DNA of 64,000 nucleotides from Gordionus sp. m RMFG-2023 (Eukaryota; Nematomorpha; Gordioida; Chordodea; Parachordodidae), in NCBI RefSeq assembly GCF_954871325.1, contig NC_088776.1:39542508-39606507 (forward strand), read 5' to 3'. A model generated the notes under the pieces. That model was not told the origin of the DNA. It ran no database searches and saw nothing but the letters and a program-made list of their open reading frames with translations. Each line of letters starts with the position of its first letter. Positions within the stretch are counted from its first letter, which is position 1. Positions 1 to 10,865 of this stretch are shown in pieces. The position numbers and the translations under genes were made by a program.

Positions 1-599
1 CAGCAATCCATCACGATATCGAAAGTCCATCAATATTTATGAACATAAAAGTATCCACATACATAGTTAAGGAATTTAAAAAAAAATTTATTATGAATAT
101 CTTCATAAATATATTTTCTAAGCCAGTTCAATTAATTTGAATCGTTGATGGATTTTTTTTATTGCTTTTGTTAAATCGCCCATCTAGGTTCTTAGGTCAA
201 TTTCTTTTTGAATAAAATAAATATCGTAAAGAAATTCTAAAATAAAATTATTTTATTATAATTTATGTCAATTTAGTCTCTTTTTTAACGCCACCCATTT
301 GACAGGATTGCATGAGGCTTTCTAGAGTAATTATATATTGGTTTATTTTTATAAGTTTTGACATTTTTTAATTGTATATTTTGAAATATTAGGGAAATTG
401 AATCGAGTGGCATCTGTAAATATTTATTTACATACAACGGTTACATGAGGGATTTGCCTCTAATGTTTTTGAAGGGGGGTAGTGGGTGTGCATCCGGAGG
501 AGTGGGAGGGGGGGGGGGGGGGTAAATAAAAATAAACACAAAGATTAAACATAAAATAATTGATAAAATTTCTTAATATATTAATAAATAGTTATTTCT
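1..599. other. AT-rich stretch without a gene
   Basis: No reading frame or known element is recognisable. The only notable feature is a run of 15 G at 508-522, listed separately. Confidence 0.6.
508..522 (+). repeat. poly-G run (15 G)
   Basis: An uninterrupted run of G in otherwise AT-rich DNA, preceded by GTGGGA. It is one of five long G runs in the window, all on this strand. Length may be unreliable in an assembly. Confidence 0.9.
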
Positions 600-1252
600 C
601 ATTCATTCTTAAAAAACATATTAAGTACCCTATTAAAAATCACAAATTTTAGAAATTAATATGGAATCATGTTTAGTTCTTTGAAAATTCAGAAATGTTA
701 ATATTAATATATTTTTTTAAATTTAAAATGTTGAAAAAAAAAACATTTTCTTGACTAAAATACGAATCCCTAGTAACTCTATTAAAAATCACGAATTTAT
801 AAAATTAATATAGAATCATGTTTAACTCTTTGAGAGGATTTAGATATTAAAAAAATCAAAAAAATTTTAAAATATTTAAGAAACATCTTTTTTTTAACTC
901 TAATACTAATCCTCATGAGTTTCTACAAATCCTCGTAAATTATAGATTATTTTTTAAATAAATGTGGAATCATGTTTAGTAATTTAAAAGTATTCATAAA
1001 ATGTTAATATTCATTTTTAAAAAAATTAAAATAAATGTGAAATCATTTTTAGCACTTTAATAGTATTCAAATTCATAAAATGTTAATATTAATTTTTTAA
1101 AAAATTATTAAATTACTGAAATAATTGGAAAATATTGACTAAGATACACGAATTTCCAATAAAAACGCGAGTTTAATGAAATTTATATAGAATCATGTTT
1201 AGCACTTTAAGAATTTTCAGAAAATGTTAATAATTTTTTCGAAACCTAGTAT
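600..1252. repeat. diverged tandem repeat, about 150-bp (75-bp) spacing
   Basis: A block resembling GAATCATGTTTAG, followed by a degenerate AAAATGTTAATATTAAT, recurs near 663, 812, 965, 1039 and 1189. The spacings are about 149, 153, 74 and 150 bases, so the basic unit may be 75 or 150 bp. Copies are strongly diverged. The LTR element that follows was inserted at its right edge. Confidence 0.6.
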
Positions 1253-1257
1253 CAATC

Positions 1258-1521
1258 TAATAATTTATGGAAGGCATTGCAAACAAGGTACGAGTAAAAA
1301 CAAACTTTTATTGAAAAATTTATATAACTCTTTTTTACAAAAATATATTACACTTTATATACATTTTCAATAATGAGTTTTTGTAAATATTCACAAAATA
1401 AAAATAAGGTTTTTTAGTATGTTAAAGACAATTTTTAAAAGACAATTTGTAAAAGGTATTTTGAATATCATATAATATAAAAACCTTCAAAAAATATAAA
1501 TATAATATGTCATATTCAACA
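1258..1521 (-). repeat. 3' LTR of the short LTR element
   Basis: Direct repeat partner of 3203-3465. On the minus strand it begins TGTTGAATATGACA and ends near CATAAATTATTA, with a TATATAAAG box inside that could serve as promoter. Confidence 0.88.
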
Positions 1522-2211
1522 TCTCCCCCTTTTTCTAAGTGAACTCTTCCTCCATTTGTCATCTCCTTCATAGCTCCATTAATCATTTGTCGATCTGTCT
1601 CGAATTAGTTTGTGCCTACTAGCTTGTTCATCTCGTTATTCATTATCATTTTTATCAATGTTTGTAAATATATATTATGATCAATATATCTCAAATAAAA
1701 TAATTTTGGAATAATTGAAATGATAATGGAATAAATAATTTATCAGAATCAATCATAAGAATAAGAATCATGGAATATAGAATAATATAATATTTGGAAT
1801 TGTTTCATTTTATATTATAATTTTTTATTTAATTATTTTTATTTTTAAATTTTACTCCTTTATTTTTCAATTTAAACACTTTTTTTATATCATAATTTCT
1901 CTTTAACTTGTTCTTTATAACAAAATTTCTCTTTCTCCTTCCATTTTCAACATACGATCTCCATATCGTACTCCTAATCTCTCTTTCAATATCACGATAT
2001 TTAATCACCTTTGTTTTAATTTTCTTTTCCAAAGTTTTTTTAAATTTTTTATTAATTATAAAATTTTTTATTTTATTATTTTCTTCAATTTTTATTTCAT
2101 TATTGTTTTTAATAACTATTATTTCTTCAATTGTTATCAAATGATTTATTTCTTCCAATTTATAAGAATTTATTTCTTTTTTAACATTTAATTTACACAA
2201 TTCAATTTTAT

Positions 2212-2962
2212 TCAAGTTTTTATTATTATTATATTTATAATTTTCATGCTTTTTATTGTAATATGTACCTTCATTATGTTCCCAAAAACTTTTATCCACG
2301 TCCTTCCCAGAATTGCAATTTTGTCATTTTGGACTACAAAAGCATCTAAATTTTGAGTTTTGTCTTCATATCTCACTTTTATTTTAACGATTCCTAGCAC
2401 CTCTATTCTTCTCCCATCATAGCCAGTCAGTTTCGTATCCGATTTATTCAAGACTTTGATTCCTATCTTTCTAGCAATATTAATCGGCAATATAGAAAAT
2501 CGTGACCCGGTATTTATCTGCATCTCTACTGGTATATCGTTAAGGTATATCGTAACTTTGTAATCATCAGTCATCATCATCCATTCTATTTACGTCAAAT
2601 CTGTTCTTGTATGACTGATTATTGTTCTGATTATTATTGTATCTAGGTATGTATCTCGATTCGTTCTGATGTCTATAATATCTATAATTATTTTCATTAT
2701 ATTTGCAATTATCATTATTATTATATCTATAGTTATTGTAGTTATAATTATTTTTATTGTTAAATCTTGTAAAATTATTATACGGTCCTGGTCCATTATA
2801 CCCCCTATCATTATCATAAACTCTAGGATTATAATTGTTTCTATATCTTGGTACATAATTATTTGTATGTCTCGAATCTTCATAATTATCGTATCTCGGT
2901 TTCCACTGATATCTATGTAAGTGCGACTTCATCCCTTTACCGTGCTCATCGTATTTCATCAT
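2212..2962 (-). pseudogene. Gag-like and retropepsin-like coding remains of the LTR element (fossil)
   Basis: Two overlapping minus-strand frames lie between the LTRs. The upstream one is very rich in Asn, Tyr and Arg, like a nucleic-acid-binding Gag tail. The downstream one (2212-2580) has the layout of an aspartic protease of retroelements: a short beta-rich stretch, INTGSRFSILP at the place of the catalytic D-T/S-G triad, and later AILGRTWI, like the I-L-G-x-x-W/F element near the protease end. Function is not claimed. Confidence 0.6.
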
Positions 2963-3202
2963 CCTTAAATTTTTTACTAAATAATCTTCTAATTAATCTA
3001 TTAATTTTGTTTTATCAATATTGTCTTATTTTAAATATTTCAACATTAAAATTTTATTATATTTTTATTCAATTTTATATTTTAATCTCTTACGTTTTTT
3101 TTAGAATAATATTAAAATCATTTTCCATAATCCTCTTTTGTCTAGCTTCACCATGTTTCAGTATAATTTGTAGCGTCTTAATCCGCTGCCACCATGCCAC
3201 CA

Positions 3203-3465
3203 TAATAATTTATGGAAGGCATTGCAAACAAGGTACGAGTAAAGACAAACTTTTATTGAAAAATTTATATAACTCTTTTTTACAAAAATATATTACACTT
3301 TATATACATTTACAATAATGAGTTTTTGTAAATATTCACAAAATAAAAATAAGGTTTTTAGTATGTTAAAGACAATTTTTAAAAGACAATTTGTAAAAGG
3401 TATTTTGAATATCATATAATATAAAAACCTTCAAAAAATATAAATATAATATGTCATATTCAACA
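3203..3465 (-). repeat. 5' LTR of the short LTR element
   Basis: Near-identical partner of 1258-1521. The primer-binding-like sequence lies immediately downstream on the minus strand (about 3181-3202), and the CAATC target duplication follows at 3466-3470. Confidence 0.88.
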
Positions 3466-3470
3466 CAATC

Positions 3471-5284
3471 TATCGGAGACTACGCTAATTATATAATAAT
3501 TTTAAAAAATCTCATACTAAATTTAACCCATCGCATATTTTTAAAAAATGTTTAGCGTCTTATTTCATTTTTTGTTAAATTTTATCATACATATATTTAA
3601 TTAAAATAAGAAAACTTAGATTTTAATAAACAAAATTAAATGATTATAAATAATTGTTAGATTTTAATAAAAAAAACATTCCCAAAATTTTTATCACTGA
3701 GGCACTCCCGTTTTTGTGCGCATAAAGATATTTTTAGTCACACTAAATTCTTTCTATCAAAGCACTTGATGGCAGAGTGGTTGTTATATTTAATGAATAA
3801 CAACTATATATTGGTATAATCATTAAATATATTAAAATCCCGTCACTCACTTTAAAAATAATTGTTCAAAATTTAATGTGTCAAAACTTATATCAATAAT
3901 AAAAGGTGCCCAAAAAATCTAATATTAAATTATTTGATTTCCGAGATTGTCTAAAAATTTTGATCTAAAAATTATTATATACATTTTTATAATTTATATA
4001 AATAAAATATAATATAATCAGAGACTTTTTCAAAAACACCTAAAAATCAGGAGCGGGAACAAGAATTAGCTCCTTTTGGTTGGAATGGAGGAGTGCCGCT
4101 CCCAGCTCTTTTAAATTTAATGTATAAATTGAATTATTTTTTAAATATTAATAAATTTGTTACAATTCCTTATTTGAATTGTAATCTATTTGTCGAAGGC
4201 TTGTGGGAGAGACTTTAATAAACTTAATGGAACCTGGTATTAATAAAAAAGAATATATAAAAAAATAAATAATTTTGTTAGTAAATCTTACAACTCCTGT
4301 TTTTCACTAAACCAAATTTTATATCTTGAATTTTGCACAACAACACTAAGTTTCTTAAAATTATAAATCCAGACTACTGATTTTTATTATAAAATTTTTT
4401 CATTTATATACTTTTTTTTAATATGCAAAAAAAATTACAAGTACATTAAAAATTCATAAAAAATAATGAAAATTACAAGTATTCATAAAAAATAATAAAA
4501 ATTACAAGTATATTAAAGTTCATAAAAAAAATAAATTCCTAGACTGCATATTCAAGTTAATACTTAACAATCGTCGATAACATATTCACAAACTAACTAA
4601 TTATATAAGCTCAAATGGGTAGGCGGAGTGAATAGTGGTGTTGGTGAAGAGTTGGTTAAAAATGTCTAAATATGGAGATGGTGAAATATGAATAACGGTG
4701 GCTTATTACAATAATAGCAGAAAAGGAGAGGAAAGGTCTCCGTGTGAAAATTATATAATATAAAAACCAGTACAACGCTATTTTATAACTCACAATTTAC
4801 CAACTAATCTCTAAAACAAAAGGTAATAAATTTTCAACTGCTAATTTTATTGGCTAACAAAATATATATCATAAAATAAAAAAAACAAAAAGTTGTTGTA
4901 ATTATAAAATCTCGCCCTTTTATACTTTTCGAGGCAAAAAATTTATGGTTCTAAGCGTGATATATATAAATCAGGCGACTATTTATAAATCCGATAAATA
5001 TTAAAAATAATAATTTTTAAAAATAAATACATTCAACATGAATCAACTTTTAAATAATAATATAAGGTAGCAATGTATGGAGAAAGAAAAAAAATCGCAA
5101 CATATGCTATTATGTGAAGCTTACTTAATTCCAAAAAAAATAGATAATGAAGCAAGTATGTATTCTATATTTATGTTGAAGAAGATTACTATTTTTGCTT
5201 TGAAAATTCAATAAATGTTATTATACGGCATAGATTAAATGATACTTTATTTAAAAAAACTTATTATATTAAAAAATAATGAGC
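3471..5284. other. AT-rich stretch without a recognisable gene
   Basis: No coding frame of note. A short inverted pair GGAGCGG (4050-4056) and CCGCTCC (4096-4102) stands out for its GC content and could be a decayed element. Nothing else is recognised. Confidence 0.5.
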
Positions 5285-7690
5285 TAACATTTTCAACCTT
5301 ATTCTCATTTTGCTTCCGATTTCACTTCAGACGAAGAAAAGCAATACTATCTTTCCACCGAGATTCCGCTCACGCACGGCCTTGATATCTATTTACTAGC
5401 TCAAAAACATCTATCCCTTCTAAAATCACAAACTTGTACAACCAAATCTTTTATGGTAATGTTCCCAGATTTGCCTCCCTCATTATTTTAGCAGTTAGAC
5501 TTATTGACTTATATAAGACTAACAAAGATATCAGACCAATAGACATTGATTCAACATTCAGCCACCTTGTTGCTAATTAATACTTCCAAGATTACGTATA
5601 AGGCCTCACGCCTCACGTCTACACTTGGAGATCCATCCCACAAATGAAACACTTATCAAAATTGTTTTACTAATGGTTACAGCACCCTATCCAGTAACTA
5701 ATTCTTGCAACCAAGCCCATTTTTCTGTTAAACCAAATTTTTATATTCTTGTTAATAATTTTTATATTTTGCAATTCAACTCTCAAAAAATATTCACAAC
5801 CGAGCTCCATCTACTTCTGGTATATAGGCGACAGAATTATAATGGACCTCATTGCAAATCAATAAGGACATAAATATTTTCAAGAAAAAGTAATGGCTGA
5901 TCGAAATCCGCCTATAGCATCCTGGTCTTGCGACAGCAAAATCAGCTCTGAAGCAGAGGTAACATCTATCGTGGAGTCCCTGGAAAGCTAGCTTTTTGGA
6001 GACTACAACGATTCTGGTGCACCCCAAGTGGAATCTACAGCTCTCCCGGCAATGAACGACATAACCAGTGAGTCGCGGAGGACGAAGGATCTACACAGAC
6101 GCTGACCTCACCAACGGCCCCTCCTTAAACATAGCATCCGCCAAGCTTATCCAGGCTTACTGTGGGGCTGTTGATGTCCAGTTTCATCCGCGTAGTGGCA
6201 ATCAGGGGATTTAGGCCTAGACTGGACCACACAAGAATACGGGATAACGGAGAAAGATACTTTAGATACCACCATAGCTATTAGCGTTCAATACGCAATT
6301 ACTGGCCAAAAACATTATAGAATCAAGAGACGCTGACTAAATTTGCTACCCACTTTACATAATGCCCAAATCGTAAGGATCCCCGAGGGTTATCAGCGAC
6401 TTTCCCGAGACGTCAATAAACTTTCTCAAGTATCCGTTCCGCCTCAAGTCTGTCCTGCTGTCCGGAAAGCTCGAAAGGGCCAAGTTTGCATGCTAAATAG
6501 ACATCACATCTTTTTCTCCATACCACTTTAACATCACGTCGTATGATTCTTCGGATTGCGATTCGAGGGGTAAATATACAGACACACAGTGGTCCCGATG
6601 GGAGCATCGTTTAGCCCATATTGTCTGCAATCGAATATACTTGACACGTGCTCTAAGACAGTCAGAAAGGCCAACTATAATGTTTACCTTGATGACATCT
6701 TAATTTAAGGGGACAGTGAATTCAATGTGAAATGGTCCATAAAATCACTCAAGTGCACTTTATAAGGATGAGGATTAGAACTCGCTATTTAAAAATCAAT
6801 ATTGGACCCAAATCCGTTCATTACATACTTGGGGATCCCTAATGACCACAAGCCAAAAAATTAACAGAACGACATGCGACGACGCCTAGCGCGTTACCTC
6901 AAAATATTCAGATGCCACTCATACCAGCACCTGTATTAGCCGCAAGAGTGTTAGGTGCTGTCAACCATTTCGCATATACCATCACCTTGATGTGGTGACT
7001 TTTCTCGCCATACTATATCACTATGAATAATGCCAACCTCTCCCGGGTGGTGGATACCTATTTCGCATTTCAAAAGGCTAATCATAGACGCACTACAAGC
7101 ACCAGTATACATAAGATACCCAGCCAACAATGCGGTATATACAGACGTGTCCGACCATATAGGAGTTTCATTCTGGGTGATAGATAATATCTCCATAACG
7201 TATCAAGCGACCCTTATGTTTAATATATCTAGCCATGCTACCCTACATATCAACGCCAGGAGATACTAGCGGTAGGTGTGGAAGCTCTACTAACCATCAA
7301 CAAAGATGGGATCCCCCTTCCCCGTCGTTTTCACAGATACCTCAGTAGCCTATTACGTTTACAGAAAAGGAAGATCCAGATCCCTATTCCTCAAGATAGT
7401 TATAACGCAGATACTCAGAAAGTTGGGTTTACCAGACTTCACAGCAATAAACCAAAATTAAAATGGATCCCAACTGACGAGAATCTAGCAGAACAACCAT
7501 CGCAAACATGGATCGGGGGAAAAACTGACTTAGCCCTTTTCTACCAACCAAACCAACCCGACTTGAATAAGTTATTAGGGACATTGAAGGACAGCAATCG
7601 CTATTCGGAACAGAAACAAACTGCGTTAATTTCAGGGTTGCCAGAACCATCTACCGAAACATGGAATATAGAACAAGTATAAATACGATC
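5285..7690 (+). mobile_element. decayed reverse transcriptase / RNase H retroelement (fossil)
   Basis: This block is clearly richer in G and C than its surroundings. On the plus strand a reverse-transcriptase signature with YLDD lies near 6,690. An RNase H-like region follows at about 7,030-7,680, including VYTDVSDHIGVSFW and, near its end, WIPTDENLAEQPS. The latter resembles the W-x-P-x-x-x-N-x-A-D/E-x-x-S close of RNase H domains in LTR and related retroelements. A coding-like stretch at about 5,300-5,480 may belong to the same element. The copy is broken many times (ten or more) and old. No terminal repeats were found, so family (LTR, DIRS-like or other) is uncertain. Confidence 0.7.
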
Positions 7691-7699
7691 AGACGAACT

Positions 7700-10616
7700 C
7701 GATAGCTAACAGTCAAAACCTACGGAAGAAAATCGACGTTGCTAACAGAACGAATCATCAGCCAATATTATTATAAATATACAAATATTATATTCAATCG
7801 CCATTATCGTCGCTTTTATTTTTATTTTTAAAAAATCATTATATTTAAAATTATGGACAAAATTCTGTTATTACAGAGTTACAATGTCAGATCGTGGACC
7901 GGTATTTTTAAATAAAATTTCAAAAAATTTTAACGAACTAGGTAATATATATTCCATATTGCGGCACTTCCACTGGAAAGGAAGGGGTAGCGGTGGTTAA
8001 AATATAAAAGATGATCATGGTGAAAATATTGATGTTTTATATAATAACAGTAGCTGATGTTAGATTAAAAAGATTATTTTGAAAAATGTTATCAGAAACC
8101 TATTAAAAATGTCAAAAAAAAATAAAGTTCATAAATATTACGTTACTGCTCTACTCTGAATAATGGATATGTGACCAGAATAGAGATTTGGACAATTTGT
8201 GAAAAATATTTTTAAGATATATGTATTTTTTTTCAGAAAAGTAAAATTAGTTAGGTAAAAAAAAAATTAGAAAAATAGCTAAGAGAATTTACTTTATTAA
8301 TTAATTTAATAAATGTTTATGTGGGAAGTCTAAATCAATTAATTTTTGTGAATTACTCGGAATATATTTTAACAATAGCCAATGTTTAGACTTAGAGATT
8401 TGATTAGTTTTTATAAAAGTTACAATCTCTTTAAGAATATTATTCAGAAAAGTGGATCAATCTTTAAAAGAAAACTTCTTATTGGATCCGATAAATTTTT
8501 TTTAAAAAATTCATTAGAATGTATAGGCAAATAATATACTACTAGTATATGCGATATCATTCAAAAATCATTGATTATTAAAATCGTAGAAAATATTATA
8601 TCAGGGCTTATAAAGAAATTAGGACAATTGACAAGGAACTTGATAAATTAAGGATTGAGCCTCTAGATATATAAACAAAAATAAAAAAAGATTAGACATA
8701 TTTTTCCACATTTGTTTGTATAAGCGACATATCGTTCGTTAGAAGATATTTTTTAAGTAATCTATATTTCCAACATTTAATTTCTTATAAATTTATAGTA
8801 TAACCTTCTATCAGCACAAATTTATACTTAATATAGTTGAGTAATAGCTTACGATTCTAAAAATGGAGAAACCGAATTTTTAGCTAAAGACTATTCTCAG
8901 CCTGGTTTTAGTAAATTATGTACATTTAATATTTTCGAATTTTTGTGCATAAATTTATAAATTGTATTTCATAATTTTATAGATTATTTAGGTTAGGTAT
9001 TAGAAATTGACAATCCGGTTAGGTTTAAAGAACATTTTAAAGATTTTATTATATTCCATCATCACAGAGAACAAATTTGAATAAAGATATATTAGATTAT
9101 GATAATTTTATGTACAAATAAAAATTGAAAATAAAAAGTTTGGATTAGCTAGTGTTTTATCTTCTTATTCCTTTATATTTATCAAAAAATAAGATTAAAT
9201 TATTTATAAAGCAAAATATGGATATCTCGTATTAAAAATAATTATTTCCGAGTCTCGATGAACCTTTATCTGGAGGTTTTCGAACCTGAACCCTTTATAA
9301 AATTTATATACTTAACCTGAACCGAACCTTTATAAAAAAATTCTTGTAACCTTTATATTAAAAGTTCGACATTCTGTTATTTACACCAGGCACCTCTGTA
9401 CTGATTAAAATTTTAAACCCGGCCTAGGTTAAAAAAAATTCTTTTCAAGTCCAGCCAGGGATTTTTTAAGAAAATATTTTGGTTTAGGATTTTTATTTTT
9501 GATCATTATTCGACCTGGCTCAAATTTTTAAAATTATGACTGTATTTCACAAATTGTCTTAAAGAGAAATGGAAAATATGAGCATTAAATAATTATACAT
9601 GTGTCTCTTACTTCCCAATAATATTAATAGCAACCTTACTCAAGTAAAAACTAAAAAAATAAATACAAAAGGAATTTCATATTCTCCCCAATAGCAACGT
9701 CTACCAATGGACAGTTCGCTCCTATAACTTTTAGTTTTTAGAAAAATTTAGCTCACAAAATAAAATCGCGAACACTTAAACCTAGGGAATTCCTATTCCT
9801 TAGACAGAACATAAAAATATATTTTTAATTAATTATTGATCCTTTTTAAAAATATAATTATGTTTTTCTTAAAAAAAATTTTTTACAAAAGTTATATTAT
9901 TTTTGTTTTTACATTAGATAAGTTTTAATAAATAATAAAGAATTAAAATTTTAAACGCTTCATTTTATAATCTTCTAACTGATTAATTGATATAATTTAA
10001 ATTTATATATTTTTTAATTGGTTAAGCCGAAATTTTTAATTTTATAAACTCGAACTGTCCGGGATATTTAATTTTTTTTTTAGAATTTTCAAGTCCGTTC
10101 CAAATTTTTAAAATTATACCATTTTTTTAGATCTCTGATTTATACTATATCTAAAAATCAAAGTCGATAACTGTTATCCAATTATTTAAGTTCTAATAGT
10201 TAATTTTATTAATTTGAACTTGCTCAGAAAATGTTGATTCAAAATACTTTTTGTTTTTTAAAAAAAAATAATAATCTATAGTCAGTCATAGAGCATTTTA
10301 AATTTTAATAAATAACACAAAATTTTATTTATTGAATATAAATCGGACTCATAATGACGCGAAGTTGCATTTTTACAAAATAATTTTTAAATCATAATTA
10401 CAAACATCTTATATAAGTTATAAAGATAATAATTGCTTTGAACATTAATTTACTATAAAATTAATAATGGTTGATTATACAAAAAAAAGGAATTTTTTGG
10501 TTTTAATTTTAAAATGTCATTTAAAATATTAAATTATAAATAATTTTCCTTCAAAATTAAACTAATAAATAAATACAAATTATTTTTTTAAAAGAGTTAT
10601 TTTTTTTTAATTTGGA
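7700..10616. other. gene-poor DNA beyond the DENND4 3' end
   Basis: No gene is seen. GAACC-rich words cluster at 9,255-9,340, as they also do near 13,830-13,910 and 14,120-14,205, which hints at a decayed repeat. The DENND4 3' untranslated region and polyadenylation site should lie just below 10,617, but no signal stands out. Confidence 0.5.
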
Positions 10617-10865
10617 TCATAAACATAAAACTTTGCAAAAATATTTTTGAAACACGAAAATATTTTCAATATTTAGCATATCATCGGGTTGTAAAAGGTC
10701 GGAAAATTCGTGTTTAATTTTGTTAAACGCGCGCTTGTATTCGTAATCAAAGGCCTCTGTATAAAGTATTTTTATTTTCCCAAAAAGTAATGTAAAGATA
10801 TGATTAAAATATAATATTTGATAAACTATTCGATTTCGAACAAAAATCAAGCTTAAGATGATAGG
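10617..10865 (-). CDS. DENND4: DENND4 last exon with stop codon
   Basis: Encodes the family's C-terminal motif: [19 protein letters not shown] corresponds to the D-x-x-A-F-D-R-E-Y-x-x-A-F/Y of DENND4 tails. It then runs to a TGA at 10,617. The start is either after the AG at 10,866-10,867 or after the AG near 10,855, which give different phases. Confidence 0.8.
   Translation of the reverse strand, partial: PIILSLIFVRNRIVYQILYFNHIFTLLFGKIKILYTEAFDYEYKRAFNKIKHEFSDLLQPDDMLNIENIFVFQKYFCKVLCL

Larger units (their letters stand above)
1258..3465 (-). mobile_element. short LTR retrotransposon, young, non-autonomous (fossil)
   Basis: Two near-identical terminal repeats of about 263 bp (1258-1521 and 3203-3465) flank about 1.7 kb, and a perfect 5-bp target duplication CAATC lies outside (1253-1257 and 3466-3470). 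Read on the minus strand, the 5' LTR is followed by a primer-binding-like TGGTGGCAGCGGAT, close to what initiator Met tRNA would give. The 3' LTR is preceded by a purine tract AAAAAGGGGGAGA. The LTRs differ at about three positions, so the insertion is recent. The 5-bp duplication and the protease-like frame suggest the Ty3/Gypsy side, but this is an inference. I see no polymerase or integrase, so it looks like a shortened, dependent copy. Confidence 0.88.

Noticed and set aside
2590-2920. Open frames on both strands in the Asn/Tyr-rich part of the LTR element
   Set aside because: They are low-complexity shadows of the one Gag-like frame (ATT/AAT-rich codons read in other frames).
4050-4103. 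Terminator or riboswitch-like hairpin
   Set aside because: Only a 7-bp GC-rich inverted pair with a 39-base loop in non-coding DNA; no neighbouring gene to control.
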